The notes under the pieces were generated by a model. That model was not told the DNA's origin and did no database searches. It saw only the letters and a program-made list of their open reading frames with translations. DNA of 64,000 nucleotides, from NCBI RefSeq assembly GCF_000340965.1, contig NZ_ANAY01000014.1, positions 62,001 to 126,000 of the forward strand, given 5' to 3'. This document shows positions 43,201 to 51,561 of this stretch, in pieces (positions within the stretch are counted from its first letter, which is position 1; each line of letters opens with the position of its first letter). The stretch comes from Nocardiopsis kunsanensis DSM 44524. GTDB lineage: Bacteria; Actinomycetota; Actinomycetes; Streptosporangiales; Streptosporangiaceae. The position numbers were made by a program, and so were the translations under genes.

Positions 43201-43267
43201 GAAATGTCGTCGGTGCGGCGTAGCGTTCGGCGGACCACGACCGTACTGAGGACAGGAGCCGACCATG
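43201..43267 (+). repeat. Second copy of the duplicated leader, upstream of the DinB-family gene
   Basis: Partner of the repeat at 42560-42625. It contains GAAATGTCGTCGGTGC, a GTAGC-type -10-like segment and ends in the ACAGGAGCCGACC ribosome-binding region and ATG of the DinB-family gene. This copy is the functional leader. Confidence 0.6.
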
Positions 43268-43801
43268 AGCGTGCCGATCACCGCCACCTCCAGCACCCTC
43301 GACCACGAGCGCGAGACCATGCTGGAGGTACTCGCCGAGCAGCGCCACTTCTTGCGCCACACTCTCCAAGGGCTGAACCAGGAGCAGGCCGCCACCCGAA
43401 CGACCGCGAGCGAACTGACCCTCGTCGGCCTGGTCAAACACCTGAGTGCGGTGGAGCGGGGTTGGATGGATTTCATCGAGCGGGGCGAGGACCTCGAGGC
43501 CGACCAGGCCTCCCCCGAGGCCATCGAGCACCACGAGCGCACCTTCCGGCTCGTGGGCGAGGAGACCCTGGAGAGTGTGCTGGCCGACTACGACCGGGCC
43601 GCGCGTGAGACCGAGGAGTACGTGCGCTCTCTGAGCGATCTCGAGCGCGAGCACCAGCTCGCTCCGGCGCCCTGGGTGGAGGGCGAGATCTTCTGGAGTG
43701 CCCGCAAGGTACTGCTGCACCTGATCCGGGAGACCTCGCAGCACTGCGGGCACGCCGACATCATCCGTGAGGCTCTCGACGGCCAGAAGACCATGGGTTG
43801 A
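43265..43801 (+). CDS. DinB-family (DUF664) protein
   Basis: 178 residues from the ATG at 43265 with AGGAG upstream. The four-helix DinB/DUF664 fold is seen in ERETMLEVLAEQRHFLRHTLQGL, LTLVGLVKHLSAVERGW and LLHLIRETSQHCGHADIIREALDG. Potential metal ligands His are in KHLSAVE and, near the end, in the QHCGHAD helix. Members include mycothiol- or bacillithiol-S-transferases; the particular activity is unknown. The gene appears to stand alone after its own leader. Confidence 0.8.
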   Translation: MSVPITATSSTLDHERETMLEVLAEQRHFLRHTLQGLNQEQAATRTTASELTLVGLVKHLSAVERGWMDFIERGEDLEADQASPEAIEHHERTFRLVGEETLESVLADYDRAARETEEYVRSLSDLEREHQLAPAPWVEGEIFWSARKVLLHLIRETSQHCGHADIIREALDGQKTMG

Positions 43802-43846
43802 CGTCCCACGCCGAAGGTGTTCGTGCCCGGAGCCCCCGGACACGAA

Positions 43847-43896
43847 CCGACCCCGGGTGTGCGGCGGCCGATTCGCCGCCGCACACCCGGGGTCGG
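43847..43896. terminator. Strong bidirectional terminator
   Basis: A 22-bp perfect stem (43847-43868 with 43875-43896) with a 6-nt loop lies between the convergent DinB-family and RraA-like genes. A second, shorter hairpin precedes it (GTTCGTG with CACGAAC). Confidence 0.75.
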
Positions 43897-43933
43897 GCTG
43901 GGCCCGCGCGGGCCCCGTGCGCGCGGACCCGTG

Positions 43934-44581
43934 TCACGGACGGTGTTTGGCAGCCCCGGAGAACTCGGCGAGGAGACCGCCGGCGGAGATCTTCTCCCGG
44001 GCCGGGATCTCGGCGTCCTCCTTGGACTTGAGCAGGTCACCCAGACCCACCGTCTCCTCGGGTGTGAGGAAGGCGGCGCCGTCGGAGTCGGCGAAGACGA
44101 CGTCGCCCGGGCGCACGACCGCGCCCGCGACGGAGACCGGCACGTTGATCGCACCCTCGATCCCGCCGATACGCGTGGTCAGCGGGCTGAACCCGCGCGA
44201 GATCACCGGGAAGTCGTAGGCGAGGGTCTCGTCGTAGTCGTTGACCGCCCCGTCGATCACCGCGCCGGCTGCGCCCCGGGCCTTGGCGGTGTAGGAGACC
44301 AGCCCGCCGAAGCACGAACGCTGTTGGTCACCGGACTGGTCCACGACGAGGACGTCGCCGGGACGCAGCATGTCGACCGCGATGTGCACCGCGGTGGAGT
44401 CCAGGTGCGGGATCCGCACGGTGACGGCCGTACCGACGAACTTGAGCGGGCGCCGGTTCGGCTGGAGCCCGAGGGCGAAGCCGTGGTCCCGCAGGTGGCC
44501 GAGCGTGGAGACACACGTCCTGCCGAGCTCGTCGATGATGTGGTCATCGATCTGCCGTGGCATGTCGTTGATGGTGAACAC
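43934..44581 (-). CDS. RraA-like / 4-hydroxy-4-methyl-2-oxoglutarate aldolase family protein
   Basis: 215 residues. The family's phosphate/pyruvate-binding region is present (RPGDVLVVDQSG, then GGLVSYTAKARGAAGAVIDGAVND and IGGIEGAINVPVSVAGAVVRPGDVVFADSDGA). In HMG/oxaloacetate aldolases of this family the helix-end reads G-x-x-R-D with an Arg; here the same place reads AVND, with Asn in place of Arg, so catalysis by the standard mechanism is uncertain. It is the last gene of the TRAP-transporter operon. It could cleave or decarboxylate a 4-hydroxy-2-oxo acid, or be a non-catalytic relative. Confidence 0.7.
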   Translation of the reverse strand: MFTINDMPRQIDDHIIDELGRTCVSTLGHLRDHGFALGLQPNRRPLKFVGTAVTVRIPHLDSTAVHIAVDMLRPGDVLVVDQSGDQQRSCFGGLVSYTAKARGAAGAVIDGAVNDYDETLAYDFPVISRGFSPLTTRIGGIEGAINVPVSVAGAVVRPGDVVFADSDGAAFLTPEETVGLGDLLKSKEDAEIPAREKISAGGLLAEFSGAAKHRP

Positions 44582-44615
44582 AGGTGGTCCTTTCCCGGGA
44601 GCAGCGTGGGACGGG

Positions 44616-46043
44616 CTACTTCGCGCTGGAGAGTTCGGGGATGAAGGTGACGATCTCGGGCACCATGATGAGGACGGCCACGACCAGGAGGTCGGCGATG
44701 ATGAACGGCACGATGCCGCGGAAGATGCGGCCCAGGCCGGCCTCCGGGACCGAGCCGGAGTAGACGAACGCGTTCATCCCGACGGGTGGCGTGATCAGTG
44801 CCATCTCGGCGACCTTCACGATGAGCACGCCCAGCCAGATGCCCTCGAAGCCGTAGCCGACCAGGATCGGGTGCAGCAGGGGCGCGGCGACGAGGATCAT
44901 CGAGATGCCGTCGAGGAACATGCCCAGCGGCAGCAACAGCAGCAGGCAGAGCACCAGGACGGCGTAGGGCTCCAGGTCGGCGGCGATGACGGCGTCCACC
45001 ACCGCGGTGCTCGCCCCGGACAGGGCGAGGAAGTAGGTGAAGACCCCGGCACCGAACATGAGGAGGAAGGTCATGGCGGTCAGGCCGACGGCTTCGCTGA
45101 CCGACTCCTTGATCGTGCGCAGCCACCGGGGCGGCCGGGTACGGATGAGCAGGATGACGAAGGCCGCCATCGCGCCGAAGGAGGCTGCCTCGTTGGCGGT
45201 GGCCAGACCGAGGTAGATCGAACCGATCGAGACCAGGAAGATGACGCCGAGGAGCAGGACCCCGGGCACGTCCAACCTGGGCTCGGAGGTCTCCTTGTCC
45301 CTCGTAGTGGTGCTCCTGCCGGCCGGGGCGGCCCCCTCGGCCGTGGTGGTCCCGCCGGCCGGGGAGGACCCGCCGACGGCGGCCGGTTCCTTCTCCTGCT
45401 GCCCGGCCGCGCGGGCGGCCTGCCGCTTACGCCGGGCCAGGACCAGCAGCACGATGGTGACCGCGTAGGCCAGGACCGTCAGCAGGCCGGGGCCGATACC
45501 GGCCAGGAGCAGTTCCCCGATGCTCTCGTCGGTGACGACTCCGTACAGCACGAGCACGATGGACGGCGGGATGAGGACGCCGAGGGTTCCGCCCGCGCAG
45601 ACGACCCCGGCCGCGAGACGGATCCCGTTCCCGGCCTTGACGATCGCGTCGGTGGAGACCCGTGCCATGGTGGCCACCGTCGCGACGCTGGATCCGGTGA
45701 CGGCGGCGAAGAGCCCCGACCCGGACAACGAAGCGAACGCGGCGCCCCCGGGGAAACGGCGCAGCCCCCGCGAGGCGAGGTCGAACCCCGCCTGGGCGAG
45801 CTGGGCGTGCACGGCGAACACACCCATGAGGATGAACAGCGGGATGATCGTCAGGGAGTAGTCGGCCGCCGTGGAGAAGGGCTGGTTGGCCACCGTGCTG
45901 ACCGCTGCGTCGGTGCCGCGCATGAGGACGACACCGACCATCCCCGCCAGCATCAGGGAGAGTCCGACGTGGAAGCGGATCGCAAGCAGGCCCAGGAAGA
46001 GCGCGAGGACCGCGATGACGATGAAGAGGGTTCCAGCGGTCAT
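44616..46043 (-). CDS. TRAP transporter large permease (DctM)
   Basis: 475 residues from the ATG at 46043, overlapping the dctQ stop (ATGA). The DctM 11-12-helix pattern appears with SLTIIPLFILMGVFAVHA, GGTLGVLIPPSIVLVLYGVVTDESIGELLLAGIGPG and PPVGMNAFVYSG. An unusual hydrophilic insert of about 60 residues (RKRQAARAAGQQEKEPAA..., about residues 215-275) divides the halves. It moves an organic acid into the cell with sodium, guided by the DctP protein. Confidence 0.9.
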   Translation of the reverse strand: MTAGTLFIVIAVLALFLGLLAIRFHVGLSLMLAGMVGVVLMRGTDAAVSTVANQPFSTAADYSLTIIPLFILMGVFAVHAQLAQAGFDLASRGLRRFPGGAAFASLSGSGLFAAVTGSSVATVATMARVSTDAIVKAGNGIRLAAGVVCAGGTLGVLIPPSIVLVLYGVVTDESIGELLLAGIGPGLLTVLAYAVTIVLLVLARRKRQAARAAGQQEKEPAAVGGSSPAGGTTTAEGAAPAGRSTTTRDKETSEPRLDVPGVLLLGVIFLVSIGSIYLGLATANEAASFGAMAAFVILLIRTRPPRWLRTIKESVSEAVGLTAMTFLLMFGAGVFTYFLALSGASTAVVDAVIAADLEPYAVLVLCLLLLLPLGMFLDGISMILVAAPLLHPILVGYGFEGIWLGVLIVKVAEMALITPPVGMNAFVYSGSVPEAGLGRIFRGIVPFIIADLLVVAVLIMVPEIVTFIPELSSAK

Positions 46044-46630
46044 CGGAGGTCCTCGCTCTCTCGGTCGTGGGTGGTCTGTGTGGCCGAGTGGGCCTGTTCG
46101 ATGGCTGCGTCCACCTCGTTGGTCTCGGGGACCTCGCCGGAGCGGAACGCGCTGAACTCGAGGACTTCCTTCCAGACGGCCGTCACGAAGAACAGCAGGA
46201 AGGAAGCGAAGAGCACGAGCTTGGCCGGCCAGGTCACCAACCGGAGGATGTCGTTGGTGGTCTCGCCGCGTTCGACGGCGCTGAGCATGACGTCGCCGAG
46301 GCCCCAGACGACCAGGGCGCCGACACCCAGCAGCAGAACGGCTCTCACACCCGAGAGCACCATCCGCGTCCGGAAACCGAAACGTGCTTCCAGGAGGGTG
46401 ACCGAGACGTGCCGTCCATCGATCTCGGCGGAAGCCAGACCGAGGAAGGCGATGGCGACCAGGAGCAGGGTGGAGATGTCCACTGTCCCCAGGACCGACC
46501 GGCCGAACATGTTGCGGCCGAGCACGTCGGTGACGGTCAGGACCATCAGGGCGAGGAGCAGAAGTCCGGCACTGAGGTTGAACGCGGTCGACACCCCCCT
46601 CATCGACCGCGGGAAACTGATGCGACTCAC
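46040..46630 (-). CDS. TRAP transporter small permease (DctQ)
   Basis: 196 residues from the GTG at 46630, which overlaps the dctP stop (GTGA). Four membrane helices (LLLLALMVLTVTDVLGRNMF, TLLLVAIAFLGLAS, VLSGVRAVLLLGVGALVVWGL, LVLFASFLLFFVTAVWK) and the D-x-x-G-R-N-M-F motif identify it. The C-terminus is an acidic tail. It pairs with DctM and lies between dctP and dctM with overlapping stops at both ends. Confidence 0.85.
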   Translation of the reverse strand: MSRISFPRSMRGVSTAFNLSAGLLLLALMVLTVTDVLGRNMFGRSVLGTVDISTLLLVAIAFLGLASAEIDGRHVSVTLLEARFGFRTRMVLSGVRAVLLLGVGALVVWGLGDVMLSAVERGETTNDILRLVTWPAKLVLFASFLLFFVTAVWKEVLEFSAFRSGEVPETNEVDAAIEQAHSATQTTHDRESEDLR

Positions 46631-47742
46631 GGTTCCTGCCCTTCCATGCATGCGGTGAGCGGGTTGGTGTAGTCGGACTCCGGGGTCTCCTCCTCGATGA
46701 TCCGCCGGTAGTCGTCGAGCACGGACTGCGCGTCGTAGCCGCGCTCCTCGTAGCGCTCCACCCAGTCCTCGGCAATGGCGGACTCCTCCTGCCATTGGGA
46801 GACCTCTTCGTCCGAGAAGGAGGTGAACTCCGCCCCCGACTCGGTCAGCTCCCGGCAGGAGGCCTCGCCGAGCGCGCCCATCTCCTCCAGACCGTTGGAG
46901 ATGCCGTTGCCGGAGGCCTCCAGCAACGCCTCCTGGTACTCCTCGGGCATGGACTGGAAGAGGTCCTCGTTGACGACCACGATCGAGGACGAGTACGCCC
47001 CGATACCGGGGTCCACGATGTGCGGCGTGGTCTCGGACAGACCGAAGGTGGGCAGGTTCGCCAGGGCCAGCGAGGTGTAGCCGTCCACGACACCGCGGCT
47101 CATCGACTCGTAGATGTCGTTGGCCGTCATACCGACCGGGTTGGCCCCGGCCGTGAGCATGGCGTCCGAGGTCAGGCCGCCTGCGCGCAGGCTCCTGCCG
47201 CGCAGGTCCTCGAGGTTCTCGGCCTCCTCCTGGAGCCCGATGGTGGCGTTGCCGAGCGGGAGCGGGAAGAGGAGACGAACGCCCTGGCGGTCGAAGTCCT
47301 CGCGATAGGTCTCGTTCTCCTCGTACAGCCGCTCGATCGCGGTCATCTGCACCTCGGTGTTGTCTGTCTCGAACGGCAGCTCGACGGCCGTGAACATGGA
47401 CAGGTCCGAGGCCGCGTAGATGGATCCGACCTGGGAGAGGTCGGCGCGTCCGTCCAAGGTGGCCTGGGCCGACTCGTCGGCGTCCACGAGGCTCTCCGAG
47501 TAGTGGAGGCGAACGCTGACACCGCCGTCGGTGAGCTCCTCGACCTCGTCGGCCCACCGCTGCACCGTGCGCGACTGGTCCGATGTCGCGTTGGAGTAGG
47601 TCGTGTAGTGCAGCACGTAGGTGTCGTCACCGCTTGCGGTGCCGGAGCACGCGGTGAGGACTGCCAGGGCCGCGCCCGAGGCCACGAGCCCGGTGATCCG
47701 CTTCGGACCGCCGGCTCGGGCGCGCATCGCGAGTTCTCTCAT
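46627..47742 (-). CDS. TRAP transporter substrate-binding lipoprotein (DctP)
   Basis: 371 residues. A lipobox ALAVLTACS ends the signal. The mature protein shows the DctP features VQRWADEVEELTDGGVSVRLHYSESL and LRGRSLRAGGLTSDAMLTAGANPVGMTANDIYESMSRGVVDGYTS, where an Arg in DLRGRSLRA is at the carboxylate-binding position of the family. Anchored outside, it hands the substrate to DctQM. The gene follows a nitrilase-family hydrolase gene (4-nt gap), so the substrate may be a nitrile- or amide-derived acid (inference). Confidence 0.88.
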   Translation of the reverse strand: MRELAMRARAGGPKRITGLVASGAALAVLTACSGTASGDDTYVLHYTTYSNATSDQSRTVQRWADEVEELTDGGVSVRLHYSESLVDADESAQATLDGRADLSQVGSIYAASDLSMFTAVELPFETDNTEVQMTAIERLYEENETYREDFDRQGVRLLFPLPLGNATIGLQEEAENLEDLRGRSLRAGGLTSDAMLTAGANPVGMTANDIYESMSRGVVDGYTSLALANLPTFGLSETTPHIVDPGIGAYSSSIVVVNEDLFQSMPEEYQEALLEASGNGISNGLEEMGALGEASCRELTESGAEFTSFSDEEVSQWQEESAIAEDWVERYEERGYDAQSVLDDYRRIIEEETPESDYTNPLTACMEGQEP

Positions 47743-47745
47743 CGG

Positions 47746-48546
47746 TCAGTCTCCTGTTGGTGCCACGTGGTAACGCCGGAGGGACAGGGCAGGGTTGACC
47801 TTGCGGACGTGGTCGAGCCGTGCGCGTTCGACGTCGGCGATGCCGAGGCCGGGCGCCTCACCGAGGGCGGCCACGGCGATCCCCATCGGGTCGACGACGG
47901 CGCTGTTGCCCGAACCGGTGGGTGCGCTCTGGTCGGCCGCGAGCACGTAGACGGTGTTCTCGATCGCGCGGGCGCGCACGAGGGTGTTCCAGTGGTACTC
48001 CTTGAGCGGACCGGGCACCCATTCGGCGGGCAGGGCGATGACGTCGGCGCCGGAGTCCATCAGGACACGGGAGACCTCGGGGAAGCGCAGGTCGTAGCAG
48101 GTCTGCATGCCGACCTTGAAGCCGTCGACCTCCAGGAGCTGCGGCTGGGCCGGGTCTGCGGCGATGACACGGTCGGACTCCTTGTAGCCGAACGCGTCGT
48201 AGAGGTGCACCTTGCGGTAGACCGTCTTGATCTCGCCGTCCTGGATGCCCAGGAGGGTGTTGTGGATACGGCCGTCCTGAGCCGTTTCGTTCACGCCGGC
48301 GATGACGGAGATGCCGAGCTCGGCGGTGAGGGCGCGCACGCGGGAGACGGTGGGACCGTCGAGCGGCTCGGCGCTGTCGACGAACCTGTCGTCCATGGCG
48401 GGTGCGGTGAACACCGCGTACTCGGGGAGAACGGCCAGGCGTACCCCGCGTCCCGCCGCTTCCCGCAGGAGTTCCTCGATCGTCTTCAGGTTCGCGGCCT
48501 TGTCCTCGTTGGGCGCGAACTGCACGACGGCGGTCGTCAGGGACAT
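47746..48546 (-). CDS. Carbon-nitrogen hydrolase (nitrilase superfamily)
   Basis: 266 residues from the ATG at 48546, overlapping the stop of the aldolase gene (ATGA). The catalytic triad is Glu42 (VLPEYAVF), Lys112 (YRKVHLYDAFGY) and Cys150 (GMQTCYDLRFPE). The ALPAEWVPGPLKEYHWNTLVRARAIEN segment and KVHLYDAF are most like omega-amidases and deaminated-glutathione amidases, so an amide of a dicarboxylic acid is more likely the substrate than a nitrile. It is located in an operon with an HpaI-type aldolase and a TRAP transporter. Confidence 0.85.
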   Translation of the reverse strand: MSLTTAVVQFAPNEDKAANLKTIEELLREAAGRGVRLAVLPEYAVFTAPAMDDRFVDSAEPLDGPTVSRVRALTAELGISVIAGVNETAQDGRIHNTLLGIQDGEIKTVYRKVHLYDAFGYKESDRVIAADPAQPQLLEVDGFKVGMQTCYDLRFPEVSRVLMDSGADVIALPAEWVPGPLKEYHWNTLVRARAIENTVYVLAADQSAPTGSGNSAVVDPMGIAVAALGEAPGLGIADVERARLDHVRKVNPALSLRRYHVAPTGD

Positions 48547-49304
48547 CAAAGGCTCCTCTGCTCGTTCTCGATCTTCTTCAGGGTGTCGAGCGCGCCGGTG
48601 AACCCGGACAGCACGGCCCCGTACTGCATGGTGGCGACGATGGTCTCGGCGCCCTCCTGAACGGCGAGGTGCTTCTCGGCCTCGCTCCAGGCGGGGATGA
48701 CCCAGGGTTTGCCGGCCGACCGTGCGGCGCGGGCGAGGTGGCGCAGGTCCTCCAGGTCGGCCTCGTCGACGGTGTAGGCACCGCGGTCGCGGCGCAGCGA
48801 CAGGTCGGAGGGGCCGATGAAGATCCCGTCGACGACGGGGAGCTGGAGGATCGCGTCGATGTCCTCGAACGCCGAGGCGTCCTCGATCATCGGGTAGCAG
48901 CGGGTGCCCTGGTCCTGCTCGGTGACCCACGCGTCGGTGAACCCACGGTACTTGGAGGTGCGTCCGCCGGCGAAGGAGCGGTCCCCCAGCGGCGGGAACT
49001 TCGCGTAACCGCAGACCGTCCTGGCGTGCTCGACGGACTCCACGTGCGGGACGGCCACCGCGTTCGCGCCGAAGTCCAGGGCCTGCTGGATCGGTCCGCG
49101 CTCGGGCCCCAGCACCTTGGCGATGACGTCCATGCCGTTGGAACGGATGAACGGGATCAGCCAATCCAGCGCGGCCAGGTCGAACAGTCCGTGCTCGACG
49201 TCGAGCACGACGGTGTCGTATCCGGCCAGACGGGCCATTTCCACTGCTGCGGCCGAGGGCTCGGACAGCCAGACCCCGTGCCGCCTCTGTGCCTGATCGC
49301 TCAC
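48546..49304 (-). CDS. HpcH/HpaI-family aldolase
   Basis: 252 residues from the GTG at 49304 with GGAGG upstream. The class II pyruvate-aldolase features are VVLDVEHGLFDL, IAKVLGPERGPIQQALDFGANAVAVPHVES, a Gly-Asp-Arg-Ser-Phe segment and IEDASAFEDIDAILQLPVVDGIFIGPSDLS, with Glu and Asp for metal. Enzymes of this family split 4-hydroxy-2-oxo acids to pyruvate plus aldehyde, or 2-oxo-3-hydroxy acids. First gene of the operon, divergent from the FCD-GntR regulator. Confidence 0.85.
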   Translation of the reverse strand: MSDQAQRRHGVWLSEPSAAAVEMARLAGYDTVVLDVEHGLFDLAALDWLIPFIRSNGMDVIAKVLGPERGPIQQALDFGANAVAVPHVESVEHARTVCGYAKFPPLGDRSFAGGRTSKYRGFTDAWVTEQDQGTRCYPMIEDASAFEDIDAILQLPVVDGIFIGPSDLSLRRDRGAYTVDEADLEDLRHLARAARSAGKPWVIPAWSEAEKHLAVQEGAETIVATMQYGAVLSGFTGALDTLKKIENEQRSL

Positions 49305-49355
49305 GTGTTACCTCCCATGTGACCCACAGCCCAATAATATGTGCCGTGGACAACT

Positions 49356-49363
49356 TGTATACA
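49356..49363. promoter_or_regulatory. Candidate FCD-GntR operator in the divergent promoter region
   Basis: TTGTATACAT at 49355-49364 contains the perfect 8-bp palindrome TGTATACA. Its form fits sites recognised by FCD-type GntR regulators (TTGTNNACAA-like). It lies 51 nt from the aldolase start and 37 nt from the regulator start, so it could control both. Confidence 0.4.
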
Positions 49364-49400
49364 TGGTGTATCCCGTTTGTGCAAAGGTAAGGTTGGCCGC

Positions 49401-50072
49401 GTGTCAGATCAAGGGAACAGCAGTCGAGCCAGGACGAAACGGCAGTCGGCGCGGGAACGCGCCTACGAGTGGATCGGCAACGCCATCCTGACGGGAGTGT
49501 TCACCGAGGGCGAATTCCTCGACGAGATCGCCCTGGCCGGAGAGGTGGGCACCTCTCGGACACCGGTACGTGAAGCCCTCCACCGGCTGCAGGCCGAGCG
49601 TTTCGTCGAACTCGTCCCCCGCCGCGGAGCCCAGGTGCGGGTCGTCAACGCCACCGAGATGCGCGAGATCTACCAGGCCCGCTTCGTCATCGAAGCGGAC
49701 GCCGTGCGCAAGATCTGCGGGCGGCGCCAAGGCACTCCCCCCGACTCCATGGAGCTCATCGAGGCGATGGAAGCCGCTGCGCGGGACCGGGACTGGAACC
49801 AGGTCGCCCAGCTCGACCAGGTCTTCCACTCCTCCATCGTGAGCCACCGGGGCAACGCGGTCCTGACCGAGATGTACGACGCCATGCGCCCCCGGCAGGT
49901 GCGCCTGGCGGTTCGCACCCTGACCGAGCTCCCCGAACGTCTGAGCACCATCGAACGCGAGCACCGCGAACTCCATGCGGCGCTCGAACAGCACGACGGC
50001 GCCCGCAGCGTGGAGATCCTGGACAGCCATCTGCACGAGGTCCCGGAACTCGTCCAGGCCTTCTCGGACTGA
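49401..50072 (+). CDS. GntR-family regulator with FCD ligand domain
   Basis: 223 residues from the GTG at 49401. Winged helix: ARERAYEWIGNAILTGVFTEGEFLDEIALAGEVGTSRTPVREALHRLQAERFVEL. C-terminal FCD domain: EMREIYQARFVIEADAVR, then an Asp/His set in AQLDQVFHSSIVSHRGN and EHRELHAALEQHD and SHLHEV that binds a metal ion. It probably senses the substrate or product of the divergent catabolic operon (HpaI-type aldolase, C-N hydrolase, TRAP transporter, RraA-like). A different GTG/ATG start upstream at 49341 is less likely. Confidence 0.88.
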   Translation: MSDQGNSSRARTKRQSARERAYEWIGNAILTGVFTEGEFLDEIALAGEVGTSRTPVREALHRLQAERFVELVPRRGAQVRVVNATEMREIYQARFVIEADAVRKICGRRQGTPPDSMELIEAMEAAARDRDWNQVAQLDQVFHSSIVSHRGNAVLTEMYDAMRPRQVRLAVRTLTELPERLSTIEREHRELHAALEQHDGARSVEILDSHLHEVPELVQAFSD

Positions 50073-50117
50073 TCGGGCGGGGCCGCGGGGAGCGACGGTG
50101 CTCTTGCGGCAACAAAA

Positions 50118-50153
50118 AACGGTGCCGGTGCTCACAACAGCTCCGACACCGTT
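50118..50153. terminator. Terminator between convergent genes
   Basis: A 15-nt imperfect stem (50118-50132 with 50139-50153, two mismatches) followed on the left strand by a T-rich run (complement of the A run near 50111-50119). It is a classical intrinsic terminator for the leftward cupin gene and may also stop the regulator transcript. Confidence 0.65.
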
Positions 50154-50176
50154 CTCCTGGCGCCGGCTCCCCGCCC

Positions 50177-50608
50177 CTAGTCCTCGTTCGGGTCCTTCCC
50201 GGCGTCACGGTGGGTCGGGTGCACGGTGGCGGGTTCGTGGTCCGGCGGACCGTAGAGCGCGTAGAGCTTCAAGGGCTCGTCGCCGGTGTTGACGACGTTG
50301 TGCCAAATGCCGGCCGGGACCATGATGATGTCGTCGTCCTCCACGTCACGGACGAAGTCCAGGTCGTCCTCGGCGGGCCCCATCAGTGTGCGTCCGGTCC
50401 CCTCTTCCACCCGGAGGAACTGGTCGTTGTCCGGGTGTACTTCCAGGCCGACGTCATCACCGACGTCGATGCTCATCACGGTGAGCTGCAGGTGCTCGCC
50501 GGTCCACAGGGTGCGGCGGTAGTCGGGGTTGTCGAGGCTCTCGCTCTCGATGTCGGTGACGAACGGTCGCCTGCCGTGGTCCTCGCCGGTGGTGTAGTCG
50601 TTGCTCAC
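50177..50608 (-). CDS. Cupin-domain protein
   Basis: 143 residues from the GTG at 50608 with GGGAGG upstream. One cupin barrel: motif 1 around VGLEVHPDNDQFLRVEEGTG and motif 2 around MVPAGIWHNVVNTGDEPLKLYALYGPP, each giving a His/Glu set that may bind a metal. The family spans isomerases, dioxygenases and storage-like proteins; this small one cannot be assigned a reaction. It appears monocistronic. Confidence 0.75.
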   Translation of the reverse strand: MSNDYTTGEDHGRRPFVTDIESESLDNPDYRRTLWTGEHLQLTVMSIDVGDDVGLEVHPDNDQFLRVEEGTGRTLMGPAEDDLDFVRDVEDDDIIMVPAGIWHNVVNTGDEPLKLYALYGPPDHEPATVHPTHRDAGKDPNED

Positions 50609-50858
50609 AGTCGTGTCGACCTCCCGCGATCGGCGCGCGTGAAGAGTCCCTTCATCACCCCCAACCTAGCCGTCGCGGGGGCCCGGCAATCGTCGCCTCA
50701 CTCACAGGTTCCCGCAGGCCCCATGTGCACCGTCGCGGGGGTGTTCCCGAACCGCCCTCGGTAACCTCGGACCCGTCATGTTCGCGGTCACCTCGCAGGG
50801 GCGCTTCCCAGGCGCGGTCGCGACACGCTCCGATCGCTCATCCGAGGAGGGCTCCCCC

Positions 50859-51455
50859 GTGGTCGGGATCCGCCAACAGCGCCAGCAGCGCACCCGCCTG
50901 GCACTGCTCGACGCCGCCGCGTCGGTGTTCGCCCAGCGTGGTTACGCCAGCGCCTCCGTGCCGCAGATCGCCCAGGAGGCCGGGATGTCCACCGGCGCGA
51001 TCTACGCCAACTTCTCCGGCAAGCACGAACTGTTCCTGGCCATGATGCGACGGGTGATCGAGTCCGGAGCGGAGGCACGGCAACGTTCGGCCGATCACAT
51101 CACCGACCGCGACGAACTGCTCGAGCAGATGGTCACGACGTGGACGAGCACGGTCGACGCCGCGCCCGAGGTCGTGCTCCTGATGGCGGAGTTCTGGCTG
51201 TACGCGCTACGCAACTCGCCGCAGGCCGATGCCGTCACCGATTTGCTGGCCGATGTGCGTGCCAACCTCGCGGCGAGCATCGTCGGCGCCGGCGTGGTGA
51301 CCGATCCCGACCGGGCCGAGCGGATGGCCGTGGCTGTGCAGGCGCTGGCCTACGGCTATGCCATGCAGCGGTTGGCCGACGAGGACTCCGTGTCGCCGGC
51401 GCAGCTGGTCGAGTCGGTGGACTGGCTACTGCTGGGGGCCGCTCCGGAGCGGTGA
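50859..51455 (+). CDS. TetR-family transcriptional regulator
   Basis: 198 residues from the GTG at 50859, selected for the AGGAGGG seven bases upstream; the longer frame from 50778 is not conserved. Helix-turn-helix: RTRLALLDAAASVFAQRGYASASVPQIAQEAGMSTGAIYANFSGKHELFLAMMRR. The ligand domain is all-alpha and diverse. Its neighbour in the same direction is an alpha/beta-hydrolase plus OleC-like gene pair starting 106 nt downstream, so it likely controls that pair. Confidence 0.82.
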   Translation: MVGIRQQRQQRTRLALLDAAASVFAQRGYASASVPQIAQEAGMSTGAIYANFSGKHELFLAMMRRVIESGAEARQRSADHITDRDELLEQMVTTWTSTVDAAPEVVLLMAEFWLYALRNSPQADAVTDLLADVRANLAASIVGAGVVTDPDRAERMAVAVQALAYGYAMQRLADEDSVSPAQLVESVDWLLLGAAPER

Positions 51456-51561
51456 CGGCCGTTCGGGGACCGCTGCTCCTGGGGGTCTTGTCGCTGTGAC
51501 CACACTCACGTAACCTCCATTCGGCGAACAACCATTCTCTGAAGTTGCGTGGGAGGTCACG

